Assembly (NCBI GenBank): GCA_038380435.1
Contig: JAWZYU010000681.1
Span: 1-64,000 of the forward strand
Length of the DNA: 64,000 nucleotides
Direction of reading: 5' to 3'
DNA from: Ryuthela nishihirai
Lineage: Eukaryota > Arthropoda > Arachnida > Araneae > Heptathelidae
Every line of letters begins with the position of its first letter. Within the stretch, counting starts at the first letter, position 1. The position numbers and the translations under genes are program-made. Shown here one piece after another: positions 22,996-33,929 of this stretch. Below the pieces are notes generated by a model. It worked only from the letters and a program-made list of their open reading frames with translations. It did no database searches and was not told the DNA's origin.

Positions 22996-24050
22996 GGGCG
23001 GGGGTGGATCAGTCGGTAGCGCGCCAGGCTCGTATTTTGTAGTTCCCAGGTTCGAGTCCCAGCTGGGTCAGCGTTGAGATTTATCTCCGCAAAAATTCCC
23101 CGCCCTGCCCACGGTCAGTAGGGGACACCGATGGGCTTGGAAAGGTCGCCGTCCGTCGGATGGGACGTTAAGCCATGGCCCCGTGTGCGGGAGAGCCATA
23201 CCCTGTGCACGTTAAAGAACACGCTGGATGGCCTTGACGGGAGACTACCATCTGTCTCCTAACAGCTGTTGCAGTGGGTCCCCTCCCCCAACCTTCTCTG
23301 AGCCTTCGGGGTCCATGTGACCTGGCCATTTAGCCCATGGTGTGCAAAAAAGTGTCGCTCAGAGGTAAAACAATCCAACGTTAAAGAACACGCTGGATGG
23401 CCTTGACGGGAGACTACCATCTGTCTCCTAACAACTGTTCCAGTGGGTCCCCTCCCGCAACCTTCTCTGAGCCTTCAGGGTCATGTGACCAGGCCATTTA
23501 GCCCATGGTGTACAAAAAAGTGCCGTTCAGAGGTAAAACAATCCAACGTTAAAGAACACGCTGGATGGCCTTGACGGGAGACTACCATCTGTCTCCTAAC
23601 AGCTGTTCTTGTGGGTATCCTCCCCAACCTTCTCTGAGCCTTCGGGGTCCTTGTGACCTGGCCATTTAGCCCATGGTGTGCAAAAAAGTGCCACTCAGAG
23701 GTAAAACAATCCAACGTTAAGGAACACGCTGGATGGCCTTGACGGAAGACTACCATCTGTCTCCTAACAGCTGTTCTCGTGGGTCCCTCCCCAACCTTCT
23801 CTGAGCCTTCGGGGTCCTTGTGACCTGGTCATTTAGCCCATGGTGGGCAAAAAAGTGCCGCTCAGAGGTAAAACAATCCAACGTTAGAGAACACGTTGGA
23901 TGGCCTTGACGGGAGATTACCATCTGTCTCCTAACAGCTGTTCCAGTGGGTCCCCTCCTGCAACCTTCTCTGAGCCTTCGGGGTCCAGGTGACATGGCCA
24001 TTTAGCCCATGGTGTGCAAAAAAGTGCCTTTCAGAGGTAAAACAACCCAA
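22996..24050 (+). mobile_element. SINE-A with amplified tail
   Basis: The best preserved SINE-A head in the window: GGTGGATCAGTCGGTAGCGC, then GGTTCGAGTCCC. The tail region from 23211 is repeated five times in tandem (see the array entry). The head-tail join is normal in the first unit, so the copy was amplified locally after insertion. Confidence 0.88.
23211..24050 (+). repeat. SINE-A tail tandem array, 5 x ~168 bp
   Basis: Units begin with GTTAAAGAACACGCTGG or a near variant at 23211, 23380, 23548, 23716 and 23883, spaced 169, 168, 168 and 167 bp. Each runs to AAAACAATCCAAC. Small indels (for example TCCTCC for TCCCCTCC) make the copies distinguishable. Confidence 0.92.
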
Positions 24051-25004
24051 CAACCCAACTTTTCCCATTACTACTTTTACTTAATCGGAAGGATTCCCCC
24101 TCCTTTGTAATTAGGAAAAACTCTCGAAAGCAAATTATATCTAAAATCAGTTTCACTTGAGTTTTTCTTAATCCCTTGTATCGTCGAACTAAGATTCAGA
24201 CACAGCTGTCGGGCATAAGGTTAAACTAATTTAATGCGATCAGCGAGACAGCCTCAGCAAAACATAATGTTCTCTGCCAGTAGTCCCTCAAAACGCATAT
24301 CTTTCAATCAACTTTCATTCTTTCACACAACATTCACTGCCCCACACGCGTTTGAAATGGGGTGTGCTTGCTAGGGATTATTCCCAAGTCTTATTAGACG
24401 GCATCCCTTCCCCTTCGAAGCATGCACAATTGAGATGCGTGTGGGGCTTCAAGAGAAAGACAAATACAAACCTTTCGCCATAACCAAAGAAAAACATAAA
24501 AAATTTAGCACCCTTGAGGGGTCCAAATCCGGGTTCCTGCCATTGCGCAGGAAATTAAGTTTCGGCTGCATAAAATAAAAAAGCGCTCCGCCTCCCTTTC
24601 CTATCCCGAAAACTCGGATAAGGACCCCGTTCAGTTCAAGTCACACTGAGTCTTGTGACCACAGTTGTTCTTGAAAAATGTTGTTCTTGAAAAATACGTT
24701 GTTCTTGAAAAATAATTGTAGGGTGATCTCGGAGATCCGTAAAAAGAGATGAGCATGAGACATCGGATAATAATTAAATTAAAGAAAATGGATTTATTTC
24801 CTGTGTGAGGAAGGAATCAGAGTCAAAGAAAGTGGAAGAAAGAAAGGAGGGAAAAAAGGAAAGGCCGAGGGGAGAAGGGGGAGTCAGTAGGAGCAACAGC
24901 GCTCGTATCCTAAGGTCAGTTGGCAGTCTGCCTCGCCCAGGAATGCTGAGCCTAAGGGTGGGTCTAGCCGAAGGTTACGGTAGCGTGGCTTTCAATGGCG
25001 AGAT
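24051..25004. other. No gene seen
   Basis: Includes three short direct repeats of TTGTTCTTGAAAAAT at 24664-24712. A purine-rich tract at 24800-24880 gives an accidental plus-strand reading frame. Confidence 0.4.
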
Positions 25005-25140
25005 GGATGAGTGTGTCGTTTTTCTGCTGAGGTCCTGCCATCCTCTCAGATCTCCTACTATGGCATATAAACTGACAGGCTCCTGTCAGACTTCTGTGGC
25101 AAGCAGCTGCTTGAGGGGGTATTTATTTTTTATTTTTTTT
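25005..25140 (+). mobile_element. SINE-B, copy with degraded head
   Basis: Matches SINE-B from TGTGTCGTTTTTCTGCTGAG to GAGGGGGTATTTATTTT. The tRNA-like head upstream is not convincing. Confidence 0.78.
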
Positions 25141-25640
25141 AGTTTAGTTACACTGCACGAAAATTGGGATTTCCTTGCACAGACTTTCCCATAGAATTAA
25201 TGTTTTCCTTTTTTTTTTGCTATTATTATTTTTTTAATATTCTTAATGTTTCAGTAATTTTTTTCTCTTAGATTTTAAGAGATTTTTTTTTCCTTCCTCT
25301 TTCTCTTAAGTCTTAAGAGTTAATTCTTTTTTTTTTATTTATTTAAATTTAATTTTTTTTTAATATTTTTTGGGGGGTAATTATTTTTTGTTGGTATATA
25401 TATATATATTTTTTTTTAGTATTATTATTATTTTTTTTTGTTTTCATTAGTTTTTTTACTACCTTTTTTTTAATAAGTTTTTTTGTTAATTTTTTTTTTA
25501 TTATTTTTATTATTAATTTTTTTTTCTTCTTTTTTTCCTTTCTCTTTTTTTAATAATTTTTTTTTCTTATTTTTATTAATAAGTTTTTTTTTTCCTTTCT
25601 TTTTTATTAATCTTATCTTTTATATTAATTTTTTTTGTTC
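25141..25640 (-). repeat. T-rich tract (A-rich on the minus strand)
   Basis: Some 500 bp of T-rich low-complexity sequence directly downstream, in minus-strand sense, of the I-like LINE. It is probably the A-rich 3' end of that element, since expanded, and could also include a SINE-B tail. It includes a (TA)n run near 25397. Confidence 0.6.
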
Positions 25641-25644
25641 TTTT

Positions 25645-26631
25645 TTACAATTTATTCCATATCTCTGTTTCTTTAAGGAATTCCAGTAGGAAGGCAAATA
25701 TTTTTGTTTGAATTGAGATTGTAGGATGATTTAAAATTAATTTCAGTGTAAATTCATTAATATTTATGTTTCTAAGTTTTTCAAAGAATTTTTCTCGTTG
25801 TGAGTCATGTTTTCCACAATTTAATATAAGGTGGGAGGAATTTTCAGTAATGTTACATTTTGTACATTTAGGTGAGGTACTTAACTTGAGTAAGAATTTT
25901 GATTTATTTAAGAGAATTGTATCTGTTCTTAACCGAAATATGATTTTGGATTCATGTCTGGAAAATGGTAATTGTTGGAAGGTATTAATTTTGTTGGAAA
26001 GTTCAAATCTAAAATTTGGTTTAAAAATAGAGTGAAATTGAACATATTTTTCTAAAATTTTGAATTCTAATTTTTTTATTTCTTTTTTAACATGTATGTA
26101 AAAGTTATGTGTTGGGGAAATATCATAATCATGTGCTGATTTTGCAATTTTATCCACATATTCATTTTCTTTAAATCCAGAGTGTCCTGGTATCCAACAG
26201 AGTTGAATATGGTTATTTTTTCCAGTTAGGTTTTCATTATAAAGTTTTAGTAGTGTATATGTATAGTATGGATATGTGGTGTATGTGTGGTCTTGTATTA
26301 ATGTGTGTATAGCACTTTTAGAGTCAATGAAGATAACTATTGATTGATTTTGTAACTTTACTAAAGTCCAGTTAAGTGCAGCAAATATTGCATAAATTTC
26401 AGCATGCAATATCTGGGTAAAATCAGGTAATTTGTATGCTAAAGATATATTTTGTGATGGAATATATACAGCAGCACTGGATGACCCAGAATCTTTTATG
26501 AAGGACCCATCTGTGTAGATTTCCAAGCAATTGTTAAATGTTTCTGTTTTGAAATTAGTGAAAATTTGAAATATAGCTTCATTAGAAACTTCATTTTTTG
26601 AATTTAAATGTGGAATCTCTGTGTAAACCAC
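25645..26631 (-). pseudogene. I-like LINE ORF2: RNase H and C-terminus
   Basis: A 328-codon open frame. RNase H removes the RNA template during reverse transcription. Its metal-binding residues are visible in EIYTDGSF (Asp), LHAEIYAIFAAL (Glu), IFIDSKSAI (Asp) and WIPGHSGFKENEYVDKIAK (His/Asp). After it comes a C-terminal Cys-His knuckle CTKCNITENSSHLILNC. All four catalytic positions are kept. The stop at 25645 looks like the natural end of ORF2, just ahead of the T-rich tract. It is separated from the RT upstream by a frame break at about 26640-26730. RNase H with a CCHC gag places the element in the I group or a neighbour such as Ingi or LOA. Confidence 0.85.
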
Positions 26632-26731
26632 TGGAAGTTTGTAACACCATACTGCTAAAGATTCAGTAATGTCTCCTCGCAGTACATCTTTATTTAGTTT
26701 GTTAAAAAATTCTTTTAATAATTCATTTTCT

Positions 26732-28130
26732 TTAATTTTTTTTATAAAATATAAGTCTTTTAAAGTTTTGATAGAATGGGTGATCTGGTAGTTTATAGTG
26801 GAGTCTTGTGTAATACTTTAAGATTAAAATTGAATGCCTAATTTCAAATGGAGGAATGGCTGTTTCAGCCAGAAGAGCTAAAGTCGGACAAAATTTTGGT
26901 AAGCCTAAAGCAATTTTTAAACATTTGTTTTGGATAACGTTTAATTTCTTTAAGTTATTTAGATTAGGTTTGTCTATAAGGTCTAAGCCATATTCCATTT
27001 TTGATCTGATTAAATTTAAGTAGAGTGTAATTAAAGTTTTTTGATCAGTGCCTTCTTTTTTGAAAGCAAAGTATTTATAAATATTTAGGAGTTTTGAGCC
27101 AGAATTGTATGCTTTCTCCAGATGAGAGTTCCATAACAATTTTGAATCTAAGTTAAAGCCCAATAATTTACATTTGTTGACTTGATTAATAGGTTGTGAG
27201 TTAATTTTTAAGAGAAATTTTGGATTATAATTTCTAAGTCTATAAAAATAAATACAAAAGGTTTTATCTGTGTTGATTGTTAAATTCCATTTTTTACAAT
27301 AATTTATCAGTTTGTCTAATTGTTGTTGTGTTTTTTCCTGTAGAGTATATTCATTTTTGTCTGATACCCAGAAGGTAAGGTCATCAGCATAGCTTGTAAA
27401 GTTAAATTTTTTATCAAAAATCTTTTTGATGTCATGTACGTATAAATTAAAAAGAACAGGGGATAAGGTAGACCCTTGTGATAATCCTTGTGTGATGTTA
27501 TAAGAATTAGAGTAGGTTGAGTTTAATTTAACCTTTAATTTTCTGTTTCTCAAAAATTTTGCTAGGAATTCTATTAATTTATAATCTAATTTAGCTTTAC
27601 ACAGTTTGAGTAATAAATGTTCTATGGAAACTGTATCAAAAGCTTGTGATAGGTCTATTGACACAGCTAAAACTGTTTTTTTTCTTTTTATTAGCAGAGT
27701 AAATATCATTTAAGAGTAGTGAGATACATTCTTTAGAAGATCTGTTTTTTCTGAAGCCATAGAAGTTTTTTGGTAATAATTTTTTATCTTCAATTTGCCA
27801 ATTTAGTCTAATAAGAAGCATTTTTTTCAAATAGTTTTAAGGAGTTTGATAATAAAGAGATTGGTCTATAGGAGGTTATTTCAGTAGGGATTTTATTGGG
27901 TTTTTGAATAAAAATTATTAAAATTTCTTCCCACTCTGGTGGTATGTCTAGTGTGTTCCATATATGATTAAAGATAGATAATAATTTTTCTCTCCATGCT
28001 TCTGGAAGATTTTTAAATAGTTTGTTAGAGATCAAGTCTGCACCAGGGGCAGATTTAAGATTAAGTCTTTTTATTGCTCTATTTAGTTTCAATAAGGAGA
28101 ATGGTAAATTAACTGTAGTGTCGGTTGATT
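26732..28130 (-). pseudogene. I-like LINE ORF2: reverse transcriptase
   Basis: RT domain in three frames. The fingers block LKSAPGADLISNKLFKNLP lies near 28040, SYRPISLLS near 27870, NFYGFRKNRSS near 27760 and LAVSIDLSQAFDTVS near 27660 (first catalytic Asp). TQGLSQGSTLSPVLFN is near 27480, FTSYADDLTFWV near 27390 (both Asp residues kept), and the thumb follows to 26732. Frame changes near 27820 and 27690 (an A/T homopolymer) are each consistent with one small indel. It joins the endonuclease upstream and RNase H downstream in the usual order. Confidence 0.83.
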
Positions 28131-28708
28131 TTAATTTGTTTAACTGTGTGTTATAAAATGATTTTTGTCTAGAATCTAAGTTAGGTGCAGTTTGAACTAT
28201 TTTTAAGTTTTGGGCAAATCTTTCAGCTGTTTGGCTAATGGTAATATTATGTTGTAAGGCATATTGGGCTATTGGAAAAGTTTGTTGCTTTTCTTGGACA
28301 ATACTTTTAAAAATCCTCCAGATGTTTTTTCTTGGAGTAGAAGTTGTTAGTTCTGATGTAAATTCTTTCCAATTATCACGAGAGGCAGTTTTTAATTTTC
28401 TTCTTACTTCTGCTTTAATTTTTTTAAAATTGTTAATATCTTGGAAGGTTCTGGTCCTTTTGGCTTTTTGTTCTGCTTTTTTTCTGATCTATTCATATAC
28501 CATATATCTCTATTCATATACCATATATTTTTTTTTAATTTTGGAATTTTGTTTATAATTGTTTTAAATACTGATTTAGTTTGCTCCTTAATTGATTCAA
28601 AGAATTCATTATATTTTAGATTGTTAGAAGGAGGAGTATTGTTAAGAATTTTTTCGAAGGAGTACTAATCGTTTAAATAAATTTTTTGTTGGTATTTTAC
28701 TTGTAGTT

Positions 28709-28890
28709 GTGAAGTCAAAAGTATGGGGTGATGGTCACTGCCCCTAGTATCTGGGAGCAGTGACCATTTAAATTTGTCAATTAGATCAGTTGAAATTAAG
28801 GTTAAATCAATAATTGATTGATTATAGGCTGGGTTTTCGTGAGTAGTTTCTTTACCATTTAGAAGATCAGATTTGATTTTGTTATAAAAT
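28709..28890 (-). repeat. Endonuclease duplication, extra copy
   Basis: Identical as far as I can read to 28938-29119 (182 bp). It is separated by a short segment containing the palindrome CCCAGAAATTCTGGG. The repeated piece encodes the endonuclease end, including SDHHPIL. Confidence 0.92.
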
Positions 28891-29575
28891 CTCCCAGAAA
28901 TTCTGGGAAAATATATATTCTCCCAGAATAATAATAGGTTGAAGTCAAAAGTATGGGGTGATGGTCACTGCCCCTAGTATCTGGGAGCAGTGACCATTTA
29001 AATTTGTCAATTAGATCAGTTGAAATTAAGGTTAAATCAATAATTGATTGATTATAGGCTGGGTTTTCGTGAGTAGTTTCTTTACCATTTAGAAGATCAG
29101 ATTTGATTTTGTTATAAAATTACTCAATTGGATACCTGCTGGGTTGGTAGTGTAGGAATGCCAAAGGGCATGATGGGAGTTAAAATCTCCCAGAATAATA
29201 ATAGGTTCTGTTAATTGTTTAAGAATATCATTATAAAAATCTTCTCTGATAACCAAACCAGGATTATAAACATTTAATATGGTGTATGACACATTGTTAA
29301 TTAATATTTTTACAGCTAAAAGTTCTAATAAGGGGATATTGTAATTAATTGGGATAATTTTGTGGTGTATATTTTTGTTAATAATGAAACCTATGCCATT
29401 ATTACTATTTGTAGAAAAATGATAATATGATATAAAGTTAGAAAAGTTAATATGCTTTTTAGTTTTTATCTCTTGTAATGCAAAAATATTTACCTTCCTA
29501 TATTTAGCCATTAGAACAATTTCTTCCTTTTTTGAAATGATCCCCCTGCAGTTCCACTGTAGGAGGGTTAGCTTA
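28730..29575 (-). pseudogene. I-like LINE ORF2: endonuclease
   Basis: Starts near 29575 with KLTLLQWNCRG; one missing base just after it shifts the frame, and the ATG at 29511 is internal. Blocks: FALQEIKT (catalytic Glu), IILGDFNSHHALW (metal Asp, near 29185), then NPAYNQSIIDLTLIS and RGSDHHPIL (catalytic His). The endonuclease itself is complete in residues. The 182-bp duplication repeats its end, so the frame into the RT is broken. The 5' edge overlaps the end of ORF1, as is common in such elements. Confidence 0.8.
28938..29119 (-). repeat. Endonuclease duplication, in-context copy
   Basis: This copy is continuous with the endonuclease frame upstream (29120-29511), so it is the parental one. 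Confidence 0.92.
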
Positions 29576-31241
29576 TTAGGACTTGAATTGTAGTAATATG
29601 TCCATGATTAGTATGTAGGTCTCTTCCGAAGGGCAGATGAATTTCAAAAGATGAAGCACCAAGTCTATCAATAAGTTTATAGTGACATTTTCGTCTTTTA
29701 ATTGCCTGGCGATTGTGTTGGGAGACAAAGTATGTTTAGTTTTATTCGTCTGAACACTTTTGGAATTTAGTCCTTTTTTTGTAATATTTGCGTAGCTAGT
29801 TTTGCTAGGCATGTTACTTTGCAAAATTTGTTTTTCAATATGTGACAGTTTTTTTGATGTGCTTGGGCTAGACATTTATATATCACTTTCATCAGTTTCT
29901 GCGATTTTGTTTCTTTCAATTATTTGTTTATTTTTATGCGTTAAATTATATAAGTCCATTCCATGAAGTACAGGGAGTTTTTTTATAGCTTGTCTAGATC
30001 TCTCAACATCAGGTTCATTTTCAGAGAGATCTTGTCGATGATCAACGTATCGGTTATTGAAGCCGTACGGATTGAAATTCGAGTTTGTGCGAACCTGAGA
30101 GAGGACGTTTTTTTCTCGAGTTTGGCTTTGCTCCTGCTTCGCTAACGCAAATGCGCTTGTCCAACTGCATTGTTGGCATCTTTGAATTTGCATAGCCTTG
30201 CAAGCAATTTTTTTAATTGGGCAAGAATAATAAGTTGCAGGGTGGTCCATATTGCAGTTTGGGCATTTAAAATCGGAAGTTTTGCATGTTTTGTGCGAAT
30301 GGGAATCACTGCATCTTTTGCATCTAATGCGGCTCCTGCAACCCACTGCAGAGTGGCCCCAGCGCCAACAATTGCTGCATAGAATGGGGGATCCGAAATG
30401 TTCTTTGACAAAAAAAGTGGCTAAAACCTATATTAACCTCTCTGGGTAACTTTTTATCAGAGCAGTAAATAACTACATTTTCGGTGGGAGTTTTGAGAAA
30501 GCCATCTTTGGAATTGTTAGGTTGGAATCTCATCATGCGTCTGACTTTAAAGACTCTGTAGCTTTTTAGGCATTGGAGTAAGTATTCATCCGAGTATTTG
30601 GAGTTTACATTAATGAGCAAACCCATGCAACTATCCTCATTAGGAATACGATAGGTTACATCCACTCCCAAGATATTATTAATACTTTTTAAAGTTTCCA
30701 AATCACAGTCACATTTAGGAAAAAGTATCACATCGCCTTTGCGAGTAAACCTACCTTTGATGTCTTTATTTAGTATATTAAAGAAGAAGTCTGTGACTTT
30801 ATCATCATCTAAATCACTTAATTTTGAGGTTTCACTGTAAATGATGATTACAAGATCATTTTTCATGACTTTAGATGTAGCTGTTGCAGGAATTATTTCA
30901 TCCTCGGAGGCAGAATCTGCATCTGTGATGTATCCCTCCGCGATGCTTTCCGAGTCTTGTGGATGGATGTCGTTAAGTTCGTTTGCCTTGGCTTTAGATG
31001 TTGCATTCTTCAAATTAGGAGTAGTATCATTAGTTTGAGATTCTTGATCACTGATTTCACCTGCTTCTAAAAGTTCATTTATTTCTTCTTCGGAGTTTGG
31101 GATATATAGCGAAGCCATCTGTGCTTTTTCCACGTGTTTCGCCATTTTTTTTAGCTGGCACTTTTCCGAACTTTTAATCGGAATTCCGCTAGTTTTCTTC
31201 ATTTTGTTGTTCGCGTTCGTTGGTTTCTTCTTCGCACCCAT
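29576..31241 (-). pseudogene. I-like LINE ORF1, CCHC gag
   Basis: RNA-binding gag-like protein. It begins ATG 31241 (MGAKKKPTN) with an acidic/Lys-rich N-terminus. A structured middle (about residues 150-280, GVDVTYRIPNED to LPREVNIGFSHFF) resembles the domain preceding zinc knuckles in I and Jockey gags. One frame change near 30400 leads to three Cys-His knuckles: CSNCWRWGHSAVGC, CKRCSDSHSHKTC and CPNCNMDHPATYYSC (near 30350-30220). An in-frame stop at 29876-29878 is followed at once by an ATG, so the last 99 codons are cut off. The C-terminal region is Ser/Lys rich and ends by overlapping ORF2. Confidence 0.82.
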
Positions 31242-31260
31242 TGGGAAGGGAGTTTGATTT

Positions 31261-31889
31261 AATAACTCTCCAAATCAATAAACTTTCATCAACTTAACTA
31301 AAATAAAACACTTACAAACTGAAGAGCCCGATCTTGGACATGTGCACCTCTCACTAGCTTCATCGAGAGTCCTCTAAAACCCGCGAGATTTGACGATTTG
31401 ACCTTCTGTATTTAAGTGCTGACCATAGTATAAGAAGCTAGGAATGGTGGTGGTGGTGGGGGGGGGGTTGAAGAGAAAGAACTGAAGGCTGGAAATGAAA
31501 CACTGCATACATTCAAATACAAAGTGAAACTACAACTAGGTTAAGATACTCTAACGTTAAATATTTACACACTTATATCTGATTTTAATTTTATATAACA
31601 TTGTATTGAAATAATTAGTATCTGAACAGTTAAATTTTTGCATTAAATACATTTAGGGATTATTTATTCGATTTTATTTTAGTATTTAGCTTAATGGTAG
31701 CATTGCTTAAAAAGCATTCTTTTATTAAATGTTAAAAATAAGTTTCAATAATTTTAAAATAACCTGTTAAGAATTAAACTTTTGATTTGAACAATGAATT
31801 GAATCTAATGAAGATTAGGGAATTGCCAAATAATTATTAAAATTTAACAAATAAGATCACTCCAAGAAACTGAGTCCATGGTCACCACA
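31261..31889. other. Probable LINE 5' leader, then AT-rich
   Basis: 31261-31470 is likely the 5' untranslated region of the minus-strand I-like LINE and includes a G-rich run at 31444-31470. The rest has no recognised feature. Confidence 0.4.
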
Positions 31890-32158
31890 AGTACATGGCC
31901 GATCGCGAATTTCACATTTTGTTTTCTGTAGAAATTTTTCTGTGGTCTGTGGCAAAATTTTCTTTGCCTGGCCCTCCAGATTTGGTGTTTAATTTTGGTC
32001 AGGCAGATATCCTTATCTTTTTTGTTTGCTGATTGCCGGTGGATGATGAAATAATACAGTGTCCGTTGACATTGCTGGCAATCCTGACCACTTTTGAAAT
32101 TTTAGCCAAAATTCTTGCGCGAATTTGCAGTCATAGAACAGATGTTGTTGAGTTGTTT
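31890..32158 (-). pseudogene. Tx1-like LINE ORF2 C-terminal relic
   Basis: The minus-strand reading gives QQHLFYDCKFAQEFWLKFQKW, resembling the segment after the Cys-His knuckle of the Tx1-like ORF2 at 16340-16400 (HVLYHCPFAAAVWKDICNWM). A basic LTKIKHQIWRARQRK block follows in another frame. It is short and decayed. Confidence 0.5.
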
Positions 32159-32159
32159 T

Positions 32160-32374
32160 TCCTCTGAGCGGCACTTTTTCGCACACCATGGGCTAAATGG
32201 CCAGGTCACATGGACCCCGAAGGCTCAGAGAAGGTTGGGGGAGGGGACCCACTGGAACAGCTGTTGGGAGACAGATGGTCGGTTACCCGCACACGGAGCC
32301 ACGGCTTAACGTACCATCCGACGGACGACGGCCTTTCCAAGCCCATCGGTGTCCCCTACTGACCGTGGGCAGGG
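32160..32374 (-). mobile_element. SINE-A, tail half (split copy)
   Basis: The tail of a minus-strand SINE-A, from the TGAGCGGCACTTTTTCGC end to the GTGGGCAGGG block. The head half continues at 33380 after the inserted TIR element. Confidence 0.85.
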
Positions 32375-33379
32375 CAAGGAGCGTCTAAGGGAGAAGAGAG
32401 CTAGCTTCCATAGACGTAATGTAAACTTTTCGATTGCAGCGCCCTCTAAACATGGCAAATTCGTGTATTGCAGTGAAGCCACCTAGCCAGGAGAGAAGCC
32501 AGTTCCATGCGTTATTTTTCCACTGCCCAGCAAGGTTTTCAATAGCTTACACCACGTGAATATACACTTTGACATTGTTCTTTTCTTAAATTCTACCATC
32601 ATGATATTCTTTTTACAAGGATTAGTTAAAATTATTTTCCTTAATAAAATCTCGTTTTGTAAAACAAGAGGTAGCTATGCTCAACATAAAAATTTTAATA
32701 TTTTGAACATTTTACTATATTTAATATATTATAATAAAGTGAAATTTATGGCTTAATGCGAGACAACATGTTTTGTTTAATTATATTTTATAGAATTTAG
32801 GATATTTTCAAAGAAAAGTCACATCGAGTTTCTTACTTGTATAAACTGTCAATAGATGGCAGCAGGCACTTCTAGTATCAACCATAAAAATATTTACTAT
32901 TAGAACAAACTGCAGACACCTATATATGTCGATATGCTCCAGGGAACACCAAACTGCAACATACATTGACTTACATGTTCGCAAGATGATTAAATGTATT
33001 AATTTACATATTAATTTTAAAAATTCTGCAAAATTACTCAAAATAAACATACAACGGCTTTTCCAGGTATCGTAATATATACTCCTGAACGGGATAAAAT
33101 ACTCACTGAATAACTTTAGGGTCAGCTATCACTATGCCAAACAGTCATGGGTGTTAGACAGGTTGAAACACTGATTAAATCGCAATAAATATTACTAAGA
33201 GTAAGACAAACCACAGCTGCAGTGGACTAAAAATGATTGCACTGCGCATGCGCAGATCGCCCCTTACAGTTGTTTTTGTGCATGCACATCAATTTCCCAC
33301 GTTCAGCTTCGGTAAAATTCCGCAGAACGGCGCCACTTACGCTTGTGCGAAGCTAGCCTTCTTCTCCTTAGACCTTCTT
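32375..33379 (+). mobile_element. Non-autonomous TIR element, complete, inside a SINE
   Basis: 1005 bp. Left end CAAGGAGCGTCTAAGG then GAGAAGAGAGCTAGCTTC; right end, inverted, AAGAAGGTCTAAGG then AGAAGAAGGCTAGCTTC. The flanks 32366-32374 and 33380-33388 are both TGGGCAGGG, a 9-bp TSD within SINE-A sequence whose uninterrupted form exists at 23090-23120. No transposase is encoded. A 9-bp TSD with long TIRs fits MULE-type elements; an 8-bp reading would fit hAT. Confidence 0.82.
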
Positions 33380-33480
33380 TGGGCAGGGCGCGGAATTTTG
33401 CGGAGATAAATCTCAACGCTGACCCAGCTGGGACTCGAACCTGGGAACTACAGATTACGAGCTTGGCACGCTACCGACTG
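33380..33480 (-). mobile_element. SINE-A, head half (split copy)
   Basis: Contains the B-box as GGACTCGAACC (reverse sense) and the A-box as CTACCGACTG, where it is cut off. Confidence 0.85.
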
Positions 33481-33744
33481 TTCGTGGTTTCGGTACATTT
33501 CTCAGATCTTGACGTTCCCCTTGCCGAAGACTTTTCTCGTGTGAAAAGGACGTCATGAGCGAGTTTCCACCTCTACGTGTTTAATTTGCAAGTTCGACCA
33601 AGCAATTTCCCATTCAATATCCGGTCTTCTGTTCACAATTTCCGGTATTTCCACCTCGTCACAATCGGCTGACTTCTTGCTAAAAGGGAGCTTTTAAACC
33701 AATTTTCAATATGTCCTGTTATACCGCTGCCAAATTGTTTTTTT

Positions 33745-33915
33745 AACAGTACTTTTTTAATACAATGTATCGAAAGCTTTTTGTAGATCCAGAAACAGTG
33801 TCAATGTTTTTCCACCCGCATCAATGCTTTTGCAAATACCTTCCGCTGCTTTCAAAATACATTTTTCAGTGGTTTTACCCTCCCTAAAAATAACTGGAAT
33901 AGCCGGTGCTCAAGA
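33745..33915 (-). pseudogene. RT fragment of another LINE
   Basis: On the minus strand it reads IPVIFREGKTTEKCILKAAEGICK and then LTLFLDLQKAFDTL, the classic GFRxGxST and first-Asp RT blocks. A stop follows. Only about 50 residues are recognisable, so the clade is not assigned. Confidence 0.7.
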
Positions 33916-33929
33916 TCTCTTTTTTTTTT

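Larger units (their letters stand above)
25640..31260 (-). mobile_element. I-like LINE, nearly complete
   Basis: In order on the minus strand: 5' region, ORF1 (CCHC gag), ORF2 with endonuclease, RT and RNase H, then an A-rich end. The total is about 5.6 kb, near the usual size for such elements. Only single-base frameshifts, a few stops and one local duplication (28709-29119) separate it from a full coding copy, so it is one of the youngest LINEs here. Confidence 0.82.

Noticed and set aside
22996..23070. Functional tRNA gene
   Set aside because: It has A and B boxes but no sound acceptor stem, and the same sequence is dispersed with a common tail, so it is a SINE head. The same applies to 55975-56044.
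24805..25194. 129-codon Lys/Glu-rich protein
   Set aside because: Runs from a purine-rich tract into a SINE-B copy. No start context or motif.
31441..31470. Promoter signature of the I-like LINE
   Set aside because: Only a GGT/G-run low-complexity tract is visible. No initiator or downstream element could be shown.
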